Source of the DNA: an uncultured Lachnospiraceae bacterium
GTDB taxonomy: Bacteria > Bacillota > Clostridia > Lachnospirales > Lachnospiraceae
Length of the DNA: 64,000 nucleotides
NCBI GenBank assembly: GCA_910578405.1
Contig: CAJTQO010000008.1
Span: 1-64,000 of the forward strand
Reading direction: 5' to 3'
Below, one piece after another: positions 8,254-18,000 of this stretch. The notes below the pieces were generated by a model. It searched no databases, was not told the origin of the DNA, and worked only from the letters and a program-made list of their open reading frames with translations. Positions within the stretch are counted from its first letter, which is position 1. Each line of letters opens with the position of its first letter. The position numbers and the translations under genes were made by a program.

Positions 8254-9495
8254 TCAGTTCCCTTTTTCCGCCCTCACCGCCACCTGGAACAAACAAATGC
8301 CCACCAGGAACATAACGGCAATCATCCCCACACCCATGCTCACCTTACCCGTCAGTTGGGAGATAAAGCTGACCAACGTTGTGCCGATAAAGGAAGCGCC
8401 CTTTCCGCAAATATCCAACAGGCCAAAATATTCCCCGGACTGGCTTGGCGGAATAATTTTAGCAAAATAGGAGCGGGAAAGCGCCTGTATACCGCCCTGG
8501 AACATCCCCACAAAGAAAGCCAATATCCAAAACTGCGCCTGTGACGCTAAAAACATGGCGAACACTGCAATGCCAAAATAAGCGGCAATACAGAGCAAAA
8601 TCAATTTTTCCGCCGCATATTTCTGCGCCAGTTTTCCAAACAAAATGGCAAAAGGGAATGCCACAATCTGCGTCATCAAAAAGGCAAGCAGCAGCCCGGC
8701 GCTATCCAGCCCCAAAGCGGAGCCATATGCCGTCGCCATATCAATAATGGTATAAACGCCGTCAATATAAAAGAAGAACGCAAGCAAAAACAAGAAAACC
8801 TTTTTTTCCTTTTGCACATTCCGGAATGTCCTGCCAAGCCTGGCAAAACTCTCCCGCACCGCGTGCGCCCGCCGTTCCACATAATGTTTCTGACGATATC
8901 CAAAAAGCAGCGGCAGCGACATAACCAACCACCATACCGCCACAATGGCAAAAGCCGCCGTCATGGCAGTCTCCATGGCAATGCCAATGGCCTCCGCCCC
9001 AAACACTACCCCAAGACAGGCCACAAACGGCACGCAGCTTCCAATATATCCCCATGCATATCCCTGGGAGGACACGTCATCCATCCTTTCCTTGCTTGTC
9101 ACATCGGAGAGCATGGAATCATAAAAAATCAGACTGCCGGAGAATCCGATTTTCGCAATGACATAAATCACTAAAAAAACCAACCACTGTTTTGCCATGC
9201 CAAGGCCCATGCAGCCCACAGCCCCTAAAACAATCGTGACGATAAAAATGGGTTTTTTAAACCCCTTCGTATCCGCCAGCGCCCCGCATACCGGCCCGGC
9301 CAGCGCCACCACAAGCGTAGCGATGGAAGCCGCATACCCCCAGTACGCAATATAATCTACCGAAGAAAGCCCGCCCAAATCCGCCAGATAATTAAAATAA
9401 ATCGGCATAATCGTGGCAACCAGAAGGGTAAAGGCCGAATTCCCCACGTCATATAATACCCAGTTCCGCTCCTCTTTCGTCATTTTTAACCGCAT
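8254..9495 (-). CDS. MFS transporter, UMF1/Atg22-like family
   Basis: 413 residues with about twelve membrane helices. The start ERNWVLYDVGNSAFTLLVAT and the cytoplasmic ALADTKGFKKP loop match the UMF1 family, which resembles yeast Atg22 vacuolar effluxers. A second conserved loop, QGGIQALSRSYFAKIIPPSQ, is typical of the same family. AGGAGG lies about 9 bases before the ATG. The gene is alone, with a candidate promoter at 9591-9620, and no neighbour hints at the substrate. In bacteria these proteins are poorly characterised; amino-acid or small-solute export is only a guess. Confidence 0.82.
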   Translation of the reverse strand: MRLKMTKEERNWVLYDVGNSAFTLLVATIMPIYFNYLADLGGLSSVDYIAYWGYAASIATLVVALAGPVCGALADTKGFKKPIFIVTIVLGAVGCMGLGMAKQWLVFLVIYVIAKIGFSGSLIFYDSMLSDVTSKERMDDVSSQGYAWGYIGSCVPFVACLGVVFGAEAIGIAMETAMTAAFAIVAVWWLVMSLPLLFGYRQKHYVERRAHAVRESFARLGRTFRNVQKEKKVFLFLLAFFFYIDGVYTIIDMATAYGSALGLDSAGLLLAFLMTQIVAFPFAILFGKLAQKYAAEKLILLCIAAYFGIAVFAMFLASQAQFWILAFFVGMFQGGIQALSRSYFAKIIPPSQSGEYFGLLDICGKGASFIGTTLVSFISQLTGKVSMGVGMIAVMFLVGICLFQVAVRAEKGN

Positions 9496-9590
9496 CCTTT
9501 TTCCCTCCTACTTCCTGCACGCCCTCTGACGAAGCCGCCCTTTCCCCAACAGCCGAAAATCCTGCTGTGGAATCATATCTACGATAAAAT

Positions 9591-9620
9591 AGTATACACA
9601 ATTGAAGAAAAATCACGCAA
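9591..9620 (-). promoter_or_regulatory. candidate sigma-A promoter of the MFS gene
   Basis: On the minus strand TTGCGT (9615-9620) and TATACT (9591-9596) are 18 bases apart, about 100 bases upstream of the MFS start. The match is moderate (4/6 and 5/6). Confidence 0.45.
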
Positions 9621-9884
9621 GAAATTATCCATATTTTTTCGGGCGTTCGACTCACAGACGCCAAAAGCCTGCCGCGCCGCGTTTTCCGCCTGCTGCAGCG
9701 CATATGCCAGAAAGCGCCTATCATTTCTGATAGACGCCATCATAACCGCAACTTTTTTATTACGCCTTTAAAATGTAATGCCATAATGCCAACCTATCCA
9801 ACCGTTTCCCAGGCGCTCCCATATATTTCCACAGCCAGACGACTGCCGTCCTTCCATGGGCCGGGCTGAAAGGGCTGCCGGAAT
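9621..9884. other. noncoding stretch, nothing recognised
   Basis: Between the MFS promoter and the ecfT stop I see no RNA gene, repeat or convincing terminator. A 91-codon frame that runs from here into the MFS gene has no protein-like features and no ribosome binding site. Confidence 0.6.
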
Positions 9885-10715
9885 CTACCCCGCAAACGGA
9901 TTGTAAAACCGGCTCCCGTCTTTAAAGGTAATGAACAAGAACAGCGCCGAAAGCAACGCCGTCACAGCCAGCGTCACATAGTCTGCCCGCTCCAGCTTCT
10001 TCCCACTATACCAGGTACGCTTCTTATGTTTGCCAAAACCACGCAGCTCCATGGCATTGCTGACCACATCAATACGGTCCATGCTGGTAAAAATCAACGG
10101 GAAGATAATAGCGGCCGTATTTTTAATCCGGCTGAAAAACGAAGCTTTTCCCGTCATTTCAATTCCCCTGGCCTCCTGGGCATTCCGTATTTTGGAAAAA
10201 TCATCCTGCACATCCGGTATGTAACGCAAGGCAATGGCCACTGCATACCCAATGTTATAGCTAATGCCAATCCGGTTTAAGGAAGCCGCAAATTCGCTGG
10301 GATTTGTCGTCACTACAAACATAAACACCGCCGGGACAATGGTCACATATTTCATCATAACATTTAATTCATAGAAAAGCTGCTCCTTTGTCACCCAGTA
10401 ATTCCCAAATAAGTGGAACAAATCCGACCGTGACCCATAAATCCCCACCCCCTCATAAGGGGCGAAAAGGAAAATGGCAATCAGGTTGATGACTAAGAAA
10501 AACAGGATAAACTTAAACACTGTCCCCACCTGCCGCCATTCCGTCTTCGACATGCGAAAGATTACCAGGCTCCCTGCCATCATAACAGCCAACACCCTTG
10601 TATCGTAGGAAAGCATACTGGTCATTGTCCAGAGAAGGAAAAAGACCAGTTTCGTCACGCCGCTCAGCCTATGAATCCAAGTGTCTTTTTCCTCATAAGT
10701 CAGTATCCGTGCCAT
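9885..10715 (-). CDS. ecfT: ECF transporter transmembrane component EcfT
   Basis: 276 residues with about five membrane helices. The two coupling-helix signatures, NAQEARGIE and AMELRGFG (the A-R-G and R-G motifs), are those of EcfT, which transmits ATP hydrolysis to the substrate-binding S component. Start at 10715 has AAGGGAGGGGGAGCC directly upstream and lies inside the end of the ATPase gene (23-base overlap), so translation is coupled. It closes the ecfS-ecfA-ecfT operon. Confidence 0.88.
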   Translation of the reverse strand: MARILTYEEKDTWIHRLSGVTKLVFFLLWTMTSMLSYDTRVLAVMMAGSLVIFRMSKTEWRQVGTVFKFILFFLVINLIAIFLFAPYEGVGIYGSRSDLFHLFGNYWVTKEQLFYELNVMMKYVTIVPAVFMFVVTTNPSEFAASLNRIGISYNIGYAVAIALRYIPDVQDDFSKIRNAQEARGIEMTGKASFFSRIKNTAAIIFPLIFTSMDRIDVVSNAMELRGFGKHKKRTWYSGKKLERADYVTLAVTALLSALFLFITFKDGSRFYNPFAG

Positions 10716-12429
10716 GGCTCCCCCTCCCTTCCCCGGTTTCCCTTTCAAAATGGATAAAACGTTCCACAAACTCCGACGGGCTGCCTATTGCGCATTTCAC
10801 AGCCAGGTCATACAGGGAAGTCTTTTTCAAATACGCCTTGTCCGCAATCACTTCATCCGTCAGCACTTTAGCCGGCGTATCGTCCGCCAGCAAATGGCCG
10901 TCCGACACCACAATGGCCCTGTCTGTATACTCCAGCATCAAATGCATGTCGTGGGTAATCATCAGTATGGTAATCCCATACTTTTCGTTGATTTCTTTCA
11001 AAAATTCCATAATTTCCGTATAATGCCGATAATCCTGTCCGGCGGTCGGCTCGTCCAGAATCAGTATCTCCGGATTCATAACCAAAATGGAGGCAATCGT
11101 CACCCGTTTCTTCTGCCCGTAGCTTAGGGCGGAAACGGGCCAGTTGCGGAATGGGTACAGACCGCATATCTTTAGGACACGGTGTACCCGCTCTTTCACC
11201 TCCGCCTCCGGAACGCCCCGCACCGTCAGCCCCAGCGCCACTTCTTCATAAATCATTGGTTTGGAAATCATCTGTCCCGGACTTTGCATTACCAGACCGA
11301 TTTTCTCGCCCCTCTCCCGGATGGACATACCGGAAATGTCCTGTCCATTTAGCAAAATGGAACCCCGGGCAGGCTTTAAAAACCCGCAGATAATCCCCGC
11401 CAAAGTGGATTTTCCCGCGCCGTTCTTCCCCACGATGCTGACCATTTCCCCTTTCTGCAGCTCAAAGTGAATATGCTGCAGCACCGGGTTCCCCTCCACA
11501 TAGGAAAAATACAAATCTTTTACGGAAAGGACACACTCCTGCGCTTTGGGCGCCTTTTCATAGCTGACTTCCCGGAACCACCGGGCCATCTGCTCCCGAT
11601 ACGGCTCCAAACGCATGGTTTCGATATGCTGCGGCAGGCTTTCCGCCGTCAGTTTACACCCCGCATGTTTCAAGGCCGTCACATAAAGCGGCTCCCGGAT
11701 GCCCTGCTCCTTAAGCACATCCCCAGCCAACAGCGCATCCGGCTTTTCATCCGCCACAATCCGCCCGTCGCCCACTACCACAATACGGTCTACATCCCGG
11801 TAAAGCACATCTTCCAAACGGTGTTCAATGATAATAACGGTGGTTTTCTTATTTTGACTGATTTTGTCAATCAGGTCAATGGCACGCTTGCCTGTCGCCG
11901 GGTCCAGGTTCGCCAAAGGTTCGTCAAACAGGAGGATTTCCACATCATCCACCATAACCCCGGCCATGGAAACCCGCTGTTTCTGCCCGCCCGACAGCTC
12001 CCAAGGCGCATGGTCCAGCAAAGAAGCCACTTCCACCACTTCCGCCACTTGACCAACCCGGTCAAACATCTCATCCTGCGGCGTCCTATCATTTTCCAAC
12101 GCAAACGCAATGTCTTCCGCCACAGTCAGGCCAATAAACTGCCCGTTAGTGTCCTGCAGGACTGTCCCCGCAATTTTGGACATTCCAAAAATACCCAGCT
12201 TGGCAGGATCTTCCCCCTTTACCCGCAGTGTGCCGCTGCTTTCCCCTGCATAGGAAAAAGGGGCCAGTCCATTGATGCAATGGGCTATCGTGGATTTCCC
12301 CGAACCGGACGGCCCTACAATCAGAACCTTCTCCCCGGGATATATCGTAAGGTTGATATCCCGCAGCGTCGGTTCCTTTTGCGCCCGGTATTTAAATGTA
12401 TAGTCTTTAAACTCAATGATCGGCGCCAT
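10693..12429 (-). CDS. ECF transporter ATPase with two fused ABC domains (YkoD-like)
   Basis: 578 residues holding both ATPases in one chain, in place of the separate EcfA1/EcfA2 of common ECF systems. Domain 1 has Walker A GPSGSGKST at 39-47, signature LSGGQKQR and Walker B ILLFDEPLANLDP. Domain 2 has Walker A GKNGAGKST, a variant signature LSYGQKKR and Walker B ILILDEPTAGQD. The start at 12429 has GATAGGAGTTTGGAT upstream; the longer reading frame adds 87 residues of non-homologous sequence. It energises uptake together with EcfT and the UPF0397 S protein. Placement beside its own S gene suggests a dedicated transporter. Confidence 0.9.
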   Translation of the reverse strand: MAPIIEFKDYTFKYRAQKEPTLRDINLTIYPGEKVLIVGPSGSGKSTIAHCINGLAPFSYAGESSGTLRVKGEDPAKLGIFGMSKIAGTVLQDTNGQFIGLTVAEDIAFALENDRTPQDEMFDRVGQVAEVVEVASLLDHAPWELSGGQKQRVSMAGVMVDDVEILLFDEPLANLDPATGKRAIDLIDKISQNKKTTVIIIEHRLEDVLYRDVDRIVVVGDGRIVADEKPDALLAGDVLKEQGIREPLYVTALKHAGCKLTAESLPQHIETMRLEPYREQMARWFREVSYEKAPKAQECVLSVKDLYFSYVEGNPVLQHIHFELQKGEMVSIVGKNGAGKSTLAGIICGFLKPARGSILLNGQDISGMSIRERGEKIGLVMQSPGQMISKPMIYEEVALGLTVRGVPEAEVKERVHRVLKICGLYPFRNWPVSALSYGQKKRVTIASILVMNPEILILDEPTAGQDYRHYTEIMEFLKEINEKYGITILMITHDMHLMLEYTDRAIVVSDGHLLADDTPAKVLTDEVIADKAYLKKTSLYDLAVKCAIGSPSEFVERFIHFERETGEGRGSHGTDTDL

Positions 12430-12521
12430 ATCCAAACTCCTATCTGTGTATTTCCCTGTTTCTTTTTCCACTTCCTTATTTTGGCAAGATGCGCAATACA
12501 GGACACAGGAACCGGCCAACC

Positions 12522-12591
12522 TTAGAACATGTTTGCACATTGCTTTCTGAGGCGTACAAATGTCAGGAATGAATGCACAAACACGCTCTAA
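12522..12591. repeat. palindromic dispersed repeat, copy 1
   Basis: Arm 12522-12547 (TTAGAACATGTTTGCACATT...) is an imperfect inverted copy of 12567-12591 (...TGCACAAACACGCTCTAA). The right arm supplies the TAG stop codon of ecfS. A longer relative lies at 23678-23800 and a single arm at 37622-37639. The layout is that of a small MITE or extragenic palindrome. Confidence 0.65.
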
Positions 12592-13139
12592 TCTTCCTTC
12601 GTCAAACTGGAAGACTTCGCTCCCACCTTGGCATAGCCAACCGTTAGCAGCGTCCCAAGCGTTGCAATAATCAAAATGTTCCCAAGCCATGCGCCCAGCC
12701 CCTGCACAAACACTTTCTGGACAGGCTCTTTATAGATTAGGATATCCAATACGGGCGCAAGCACAATCCACGCCGCCGCATTCCCAATCACCTGCGTTAC
12801 GTTAAAAAGAATGATTTCCTTCTTGCCAAAAGCCCCTTCCTTTACCCCATACTTATTGGCAAAAGCTCCGACTGCAATGGCAAAGACAGCCTCCGGGAAC
12901 ACCCAGCTCCACCAAGCGCTTCCATAAAAGAACATGTCGCCCAAAGCATGGCCGACCACGCCTACCGCCGCCCCCACAATCGGCCCGAACACTGCCGATA
13001 AGAATGCCAGCAACGCCGCCCTTGGCTGCAGGGCGGTATTGGGAATGCCCAAAGGAATCTGCACCTGCGTCAACGCCACAAACAGAGCGGCCCCAATGCC
13101 AACTGCCACCACTTCTTTTACACCAAATTTTGATTTCAT
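12588..13139 (-). CDS. ECF transporter substrate-binding S component, UPF0397 family
   Basis: 183 residues with about six hydrophobic helices. The N-terminal VVAVGIGAALFVALTQVQIP, then GIPNT, then VFGPIVGAAVGVVGHALGD and YGSAWWSWVFPE are the conserved blocks of the UPF0397 (ECF-ribofla_trS) family. The family is usually annotated as riboflavin transport, but the substrate is not proven. TAGGAGGAAAAGT precedes the ATG. First gene of the ecfS-ecfA-ecfT operon, with a long leader containing three tandem hairpins. I see no FMN riboswitch consensus in that leader. Confidence 0.85.
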   Translation of the reverse strand: MKSKFGVKEVVAVGIGAALFVALTQVQIPLGIPNTALQPRAALLAFLSAVFGPIVGAAVGVVGHALGDMFFYGSAWWSWVFPEAVFAIAVGAFANKYGVKEGAFGKKEIILFNVTQVIGNAAAWIVLAPVLDILIYKEPVQKVFVQGLGAWLGNILIIATLGTLLTVGYAKVGAKSSSLTKED

Positions 13140-13152
13140 ACTTTTCCTCCTA

Positions 13153-13453
13153 TTCCAGTTCCGCCTCTAACCCTTCCGCGCCCTGTCCACACAAAGCAAA
13201 CACGGGCTCGCTCGCCTGCGTTTGCTTTGCTGGCCCGGAAGGGTTAGAGGCTGTTTTTTTCTTCCAGTTCCGCCTCTAACCCTTCCGTGCCCTGTCCACA
13301 CAAAGCAAACACTGGCTCGCTCGCCTGCGTTTGCTTTGCTGGCCCGGAAGGGTTAGAGGCTGTTTTTTTCTTCCAGTTCCGCCTCTAACCCTTCCGCGCC
13401 TCATCCACCCAAAGCAAACACGGGCTTGTCCGCTCGTGTTTGCTTTGCTGGCC
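13153..13453. repeat. three tandem 109-bp hairpin repeats in the ecfS leader
   Basis: Units start at 13153, 13262 and 13371. Copies 1 and 2 are nearly identical; copy 3 stops matching after 13453. Each full unit has a perfect 16-bp outer stem (copy 1: 13163-13178 with 13236-13251, GCCTCTAACCCTTCCG) around an inner 10-bp stem (CAAAGCAAAC, 13192-13201, with 13220-13229) and ends in T7 on the plus strand. Copy 3 has lost the outer right arm but its inner stem is longer (AAAGCAAACACG). The unit nearest ecfS ends just before its ribosome binding site. Confidence 0.92.
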
Positions 13454-13523
13454 AATCCCCATCTATGTAGATTGCAGCCTGTCTGAAACGTCAGCCGGAA
13501 AGTTTTTTACAAGAACCACACTT

Positions 13524-13552
13524 ATCATAACATAATTTTCCCTTTTCGTCCA
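13524..13552 (-). promoter_or_regulatory. candidate promoter of the ecfSAT operon
   Basis: Minus-strand TGGACG (13547-13552), 17-base spacer, TATGAT (13524-13529). If used, transcription begins near 13517 and the untranslated leader of about 375 bases contains all three tandem hairpins. The rest of 13454-13635 shows nothing else. Confidence 0.45.
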
Positions 13553-13635
13553 AAAAAACATTTATTTTTTACCCGCTTTGTCCCACTGCCGGAATTTAGT
13601 CCAGCATAAGCGAAAGCCGTTCTCCCCCGTCCCGC

Positions 13636-14706
13636 TCACCTTCTTCCCCTGTCAATCTCATTGCGTATCCCCTGCATCTGGTAATCCAGCATCTCTATGG
13701 AATCCGCGCAGGCCTTCAGCTTCTCCACAATGCCTTCCGCATCCGCCACATCCTTTTTGTACTTCAGCTTATGTTCCAGGCTTGCCCAAAAGTCCATGGC
13801 AATCGTGCGAAACTGCATCTCCACCTTCATATTCTTTTTTCCTTCCGACAGGAAAATCGGCACGCTTAAAATCAGATGCAGGCTCCGGTAGCCGTTTTCC
13901 TTTGGCTTCTTAATATAATCTTTTTTCCGCAGCAGGATAATGTCATCCTGACGGATAAACAGTTCCGCCAGACGGTAAATATCGTCCGGGAAGGAGCATA
14001 TGACCCGCACCCCCGCCACATCCGCCAAATGTTCCTTTATGCTCTCCATCGTAACCGGATAGCCTTTCCGCTCCAGTTTTCCATAGATGCTCTCCGGCGT
14101 TTTCAGCCTGCTTTTAATCGACTCAAACGGATTCCTGTTATATTCCTGGGAAAATTCCGCATTTAATGACTTTAGCCTTGTCTCCACTTCCATAATGGCC
14201 GCCCGGTACTCCAACATCAGCCTGTTAAAGGACTTGGCTTCCCGCAGTTTTTCCGCCTGTATGCGGATGATTTCATCCTGCCTTTTTAACGTCTCCCTTT
14301 GCTCCTCCACTTTCTGTTCCAGTTGATTCTTGCAGGCAAACAATTCAATGGTATTCCTTATCCTGTTCTTAATCACAGAACTGACAAAAGGTTTATGGAT
14401 AAAATCGGAAACGCCTAATTCAAAACACCTGTTCTCTATTTCCACTGCATCCTCCCCACTGATTACCAAAACAGGCGTTTTGCGCAGCCACTGATTCTTT
14501 CCCATTTCCTCAATCACTGCAAAGCCGTCCATCTTTGGCATATGCAGATCTAACAGAATCGCCGCCATCTCCCCTTTGCATTCCTGCAGTTTCCGCAGCG
14601 CCCCTTCCCCATCCTCGGCCATTTCCACCGCATATTCCCCTTCCAAAATATGCAGGAGCAATTCGCGGTTCACCTCCGCGTCATCCACGACCAGTATCCT
14701 TTGCAT
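13636..14706 (-). CDS. response-regulator receiver fused to small alarmone (ppGpp) synthetase
   Basis: 356 residues. Residues 1-120 are a CheY-like receiver: acidic pocket D8-D9, phospho-acceptor D53 in ILLDLHMPKMDGF, S83 and K105 (KPF) all present. Residues about 120-170 form a coiled coil (EQKVEEQRETLKRQDEIIR). Residues about 185-345 are a RelA/SpoT-type synthetase: SIYGKLERKG, DVAGVRVICSF, DYIKKPKENGYRSLH, and EMQFRTIAMDFWASLEHKLK, as in RelQ/RelP-type enzymes that make (p)ppGpp from ATP and GTP/GDP. No hydrolase domain is present. Start at 14706 has GAAGGGAG upstream and begins the receiver fold (MQRILVVDD). No histidine kinase lies nearby, so its input is unknown. Phosphorylation-controlled alarmone synthesis is my inference from the architecture. 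Confidence 0.9.
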   Translation of the reverse strand: MQRILVVDDAEVNRELLLHILEGEYAVEMAEDGEGALRKLQECKGEMAAILLDLHMPKMDGFAVIEEMGKNQWLRKTPVLVISGEDAVEIENRCFELGVSDFIHKPFVSSVIKNRIRNTIELFACKNQLEQKVEEQRETLKRQDEIIRIQAEKLREAKSFNRLMLEYRAAIMEVETRLKSLNAEFSQEYNRNPFESIKSRLKTPESIYGKLERKGYPVTMESIKEHLADVAGVRVICSFPDDIYRLAELFIRQDDIILLRKKDYIKKPKENGYRSLHLILSVPIFLSEGKKNMKVEMQFRTIAMDFWASLEHKLKYKKDVADAEGIVEKLKACADSIEMLDYQMQGIRNEIDRGRR

Positions 14707-14859
14707 ACTTTTTCTCCCTTCATCCATGCAAGGCGTTTCCCCCTGGCCCGCCAGAGGGCGCATCTTTTTCCCGCTGTTTGTAAGGTTCCTTCCATGCCTA
14801 AACAGGAGACTTCTCCCTCCGTAAAATCCGCCCAAACGCCTGCTTGTATCTGTATCCTT

Positions 14860-14888
14860 ATCTTATCAAAGATATGGATGGGATTCAA
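14860..14888 (-). promoter_or_regulatory. promoter of the receiver-alarmone synthetase gene
   Basis: Minus-strand TTGAAT (14883-14888), 17-base spacer, TAAGAT (14860-14865), about 150 bases before the start codon. In the rest of the gap back to addA (14889-15044) I see no gene and no clear terminator. Confidence 0.55.
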
Positions 14889-15044
14889 GAATAACATGAC
14901 CGGGCAGCAATCACACCAGCGCTGGATATTTTGCCAGCCTGCAAGGCGCAGCAGGGAGGCGATGGGGCGCATCGTTGACTGACGGCAATGCAGCAGATGG
15001 CAAAATAGGCGGCGCTGAAAATGTGGAACTGGCTGGATGGCTTG

Positions 15045-18000
15045 TCACAGGCAAATCTCCTCCCGTAGCCCAAACGAATAAATAATCTTCTCTTTCACTC
15101 TCTTTCCGGTCAGTTCTTCCAAAGCCCGGGCATAGTAATCCAACTGCGTTTTGTATTTCCCCACCAGTTCCTGCCCCCGCTCCACCCGGTCAGTTTTGTA
15201 ATCCGCCACCACAATTTCCCCGTCTTCCTCAAAATACACGTCAATAATGCCCTGAATCAGCACCAGCTCCCCTTCCGGGAACTTTTCGTTCAGTTCCTTT
15301 GCCGCAAGCCCCAGCACAAAAGGCTGTTCCCGATGTAAAAGCCCCCTCTCCTGCGCCCGTTTCATACGCTTTGCCAGAGAGGTGCGCAGGAAAGCTTCCA
15401 CCGCAGAAACGGAAACCGCTTTGGCATATTCCTCGCCTAACATCCCTTCCCGCACCATATGCGCTATCTGGGCCTCCACATCCCCCGGTTTCCCGGCGCT
15501 GGAAAATTGGAACAACTCCATTACTTTATGGAAAGCGCTTCCCCTCCCTGCGCCGCCAATGTCTTCCTCCTCTTGCATAAACCTGGGAATGTATGGAATG
15601 ACCGTCTCTTCTTCATAAAGCTGGAAGGAAAAGTCCTGCTCTTCCTCCTGCCCTGCTTTTTTTAGTTCCGACACAGTTGTCTTTGTATATAAATCCGCCA
15701 AATTGGCATATTCATATTGATAGGAAAACACTTCTGACATATATGTCATCAATTCATTATCTATGTCGGTCACAAAGTCCGGATGTTCCAAACGGAACCT
15801 GGCTCCTTCCGCTGCCGCCTGTTCCGCAATGTCCGCCGCAAACAATTCATCCGCTCCTGTGATATGTATGGAAAAAGGAGCTTCCCAGGGCAGCTTCCGC
15901 TTTCTCTTTGGCGCTTCCAGCCCATACAATCCCCATACCGGGGCAAAAGCAGGGTGGCGGCACAAAGCAGGGAGCAGGAAGTCCAGATAGCAGTCAGCCG
16001 CCGCCAATTCTCCATAAGGCAGCCGCTGCCCGTCCCGCATGGCTGCAGGAAGCAGGGAAGCTATCCTTTTCTCCGGCTTCTCTATGACTCCGGTCAGGAT
16101 TAGTTTTTCCTTTGCCCTGGTCAATGCCACATAGAGTACACGCAGCTCTTCGCCCAGATTGTCCAGCCGCATTTTCTCCGCCACGATGTTTTTGCGCACA
16201 GTCCGGCTCTGCTGCCTGTTCTCCACGTCCACATAGTCCACTCCAATCCCCATATCCACATCCACTGCCATCCTGCTGTTCAAATCCTGCATATTGAACT
16301 TCTTGGCCAGTCCACAGACAAAACAGACCGGAAATTCCAGCCCTTTGCTTTTGTGGATGCTCATAATCCGCACCACATCGGCATTTTCATCCAGCACATT
16401 TGCCTCGCCGTAATCCACGTCATATTTTTCCAACTGCTCAATATAGCGCACAAAATGAAACAGGCCATAGTAGCTGGTCTGCTCAAAAGCCGAAGCTTTT
16501 TCCAACAAAATCTGCACATTGGCTTTCCTTTGCCCGCCTCCCGGCAGCGCGGCCACATAAGGCAGGTAATTCGTTTCCGAAAGGATATCCTGCAGCAGCT
16601 CATGGACTGGCATATAAACCGTCTTGTCACGGTATCCCTCCAGGAAATCCAAAAGCTTCCTGACTTTCCAGGCCAGGGCTGACGCTTTCTCTTCCGGCTT
16701 TGCCCCTTCTGCCTGCCGCCACTTAGCCGCCGCTCCCCCTTCCGGCCATATTCTCTCAAACAGCGCCGTCTGCGCTGTTTTCGCTTCCCATCCTGGCAAC
16801 AGCCCGTCTGGCTCTGGCCCTTCGCTGTTCGCTTTTCCATCCGGCTGCAGCCCGTCCAACCTTTCACCGTCCGTTTCCACATCTAACAGCAGCCTGTCTG
16901 GCCTTTCACTGTCCGTTTCCATATCTGGCGCCAGGTCTTGCGGCATTCCACTGTTGGCTTCCTTTCCTGCCGCTCCATGCCCTCCTTGTCCGGCTTCTTC
17001 CTGTAAAAAATCTCTGTCCTCCCCAAATTTGCCCTGTACGAATTCCTTTAAGGCAAAATAAAGGCATTTTCCCCGTTTTGCGCACGCCCGAATCTGTGCG
17101 ATTTCCTCATCCGTAAAACCTCCGAAACAGGATTTCATCACGCCAAAAAGAGGAATGTCCTGCCTTGGATTATCCAGGATACGCAATAATTGCAGCAGGG
17201 TCTGTATCTCCCTGGCCGCAAAATATCCCGTTTTGGAAGATACATGGGCCGGAATCCCCTCTTCCTTTAAGATACTTTTGAAATCCTCGTCCCACCCTGC
17301 ATTGGTTCGAAGCAAAATCACAATATCCTGATAGCGCACCGGACGCAGCGTCCTGCTTTCTTTATCCGTGACTTGAAAATGCGCCAGCAGTTCCTTTATC
17401 CGCTTTGCCACCGCAAGCGCTTCCTGCTGCCTGCCTGAGAGTGGAACAGCGCCATCCCCGTCCTGCCCGCCCTCCGCTTCTTCGCCTGCTGCCTGGCTGT
17501 CTCCATCCATTTCCTTCCCCTCTTCCCTTACTGCACTCTTCTTCCCTGACGCTACTCCTTCCTCCTTTTTGCGAACCAGCAAAAGTTCCGTGCAATTTGG
17601 CGAACCGGGCTGCCCGGAATTAAAAACAGCCGCTTGCCCTTCCTCCCATGCCGGATACTCTGCACCGCAATACAATGCCGTTTCCTCATTGTATTCCACA
17701 CCACCCAATTTCTTCCCCATAATCTGCGCAAACAAATAGTTCACGCTGTCCAACACTTCTTTCCTGCTCCTGAAGTTCTTATGTAAATCTATGCGCTCTT
17801 TCTTTTCCCCTTCCCGCTGCCCTGGCTGACAGACATCCGCTTCTTCTCCGACCCGCCGCCCCGGCTCGCTGGCTTCCGCTTCCTCTCTGACCTGCCGACC
17901 TGGCTCGCAGACTTCCGCTTCTTCTCCGACCTGCCGCCAAGCAAAATCCCCGTCCCTTTCTTCTGCACCGTCTCGTCCCGCCAACGCTCCAGCCTCTCGC

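Noticed and set aside
9449..9724. 91-codon frame upstream of the MFS gene
   Set aside because: Overlaps the MFS start in another frame, has no ribosome binding site and no protein-like features.
13153..13453. CRISPR-like array
   Set aside because: The 109-bp units are directly adjacent, with no variable spacers, and fold as hairpins; no cas genes are present.
13140..13552. FMN or other vitamin riboswitch ahead of ecfS
   Set aside because: No conserved riboswitch words; the leader consists of the tandem hairpins.
14885..15073. 62-codon frame after addA
   Set aside because: Starts inside the addA tail and shows no domain, signal or binding site.
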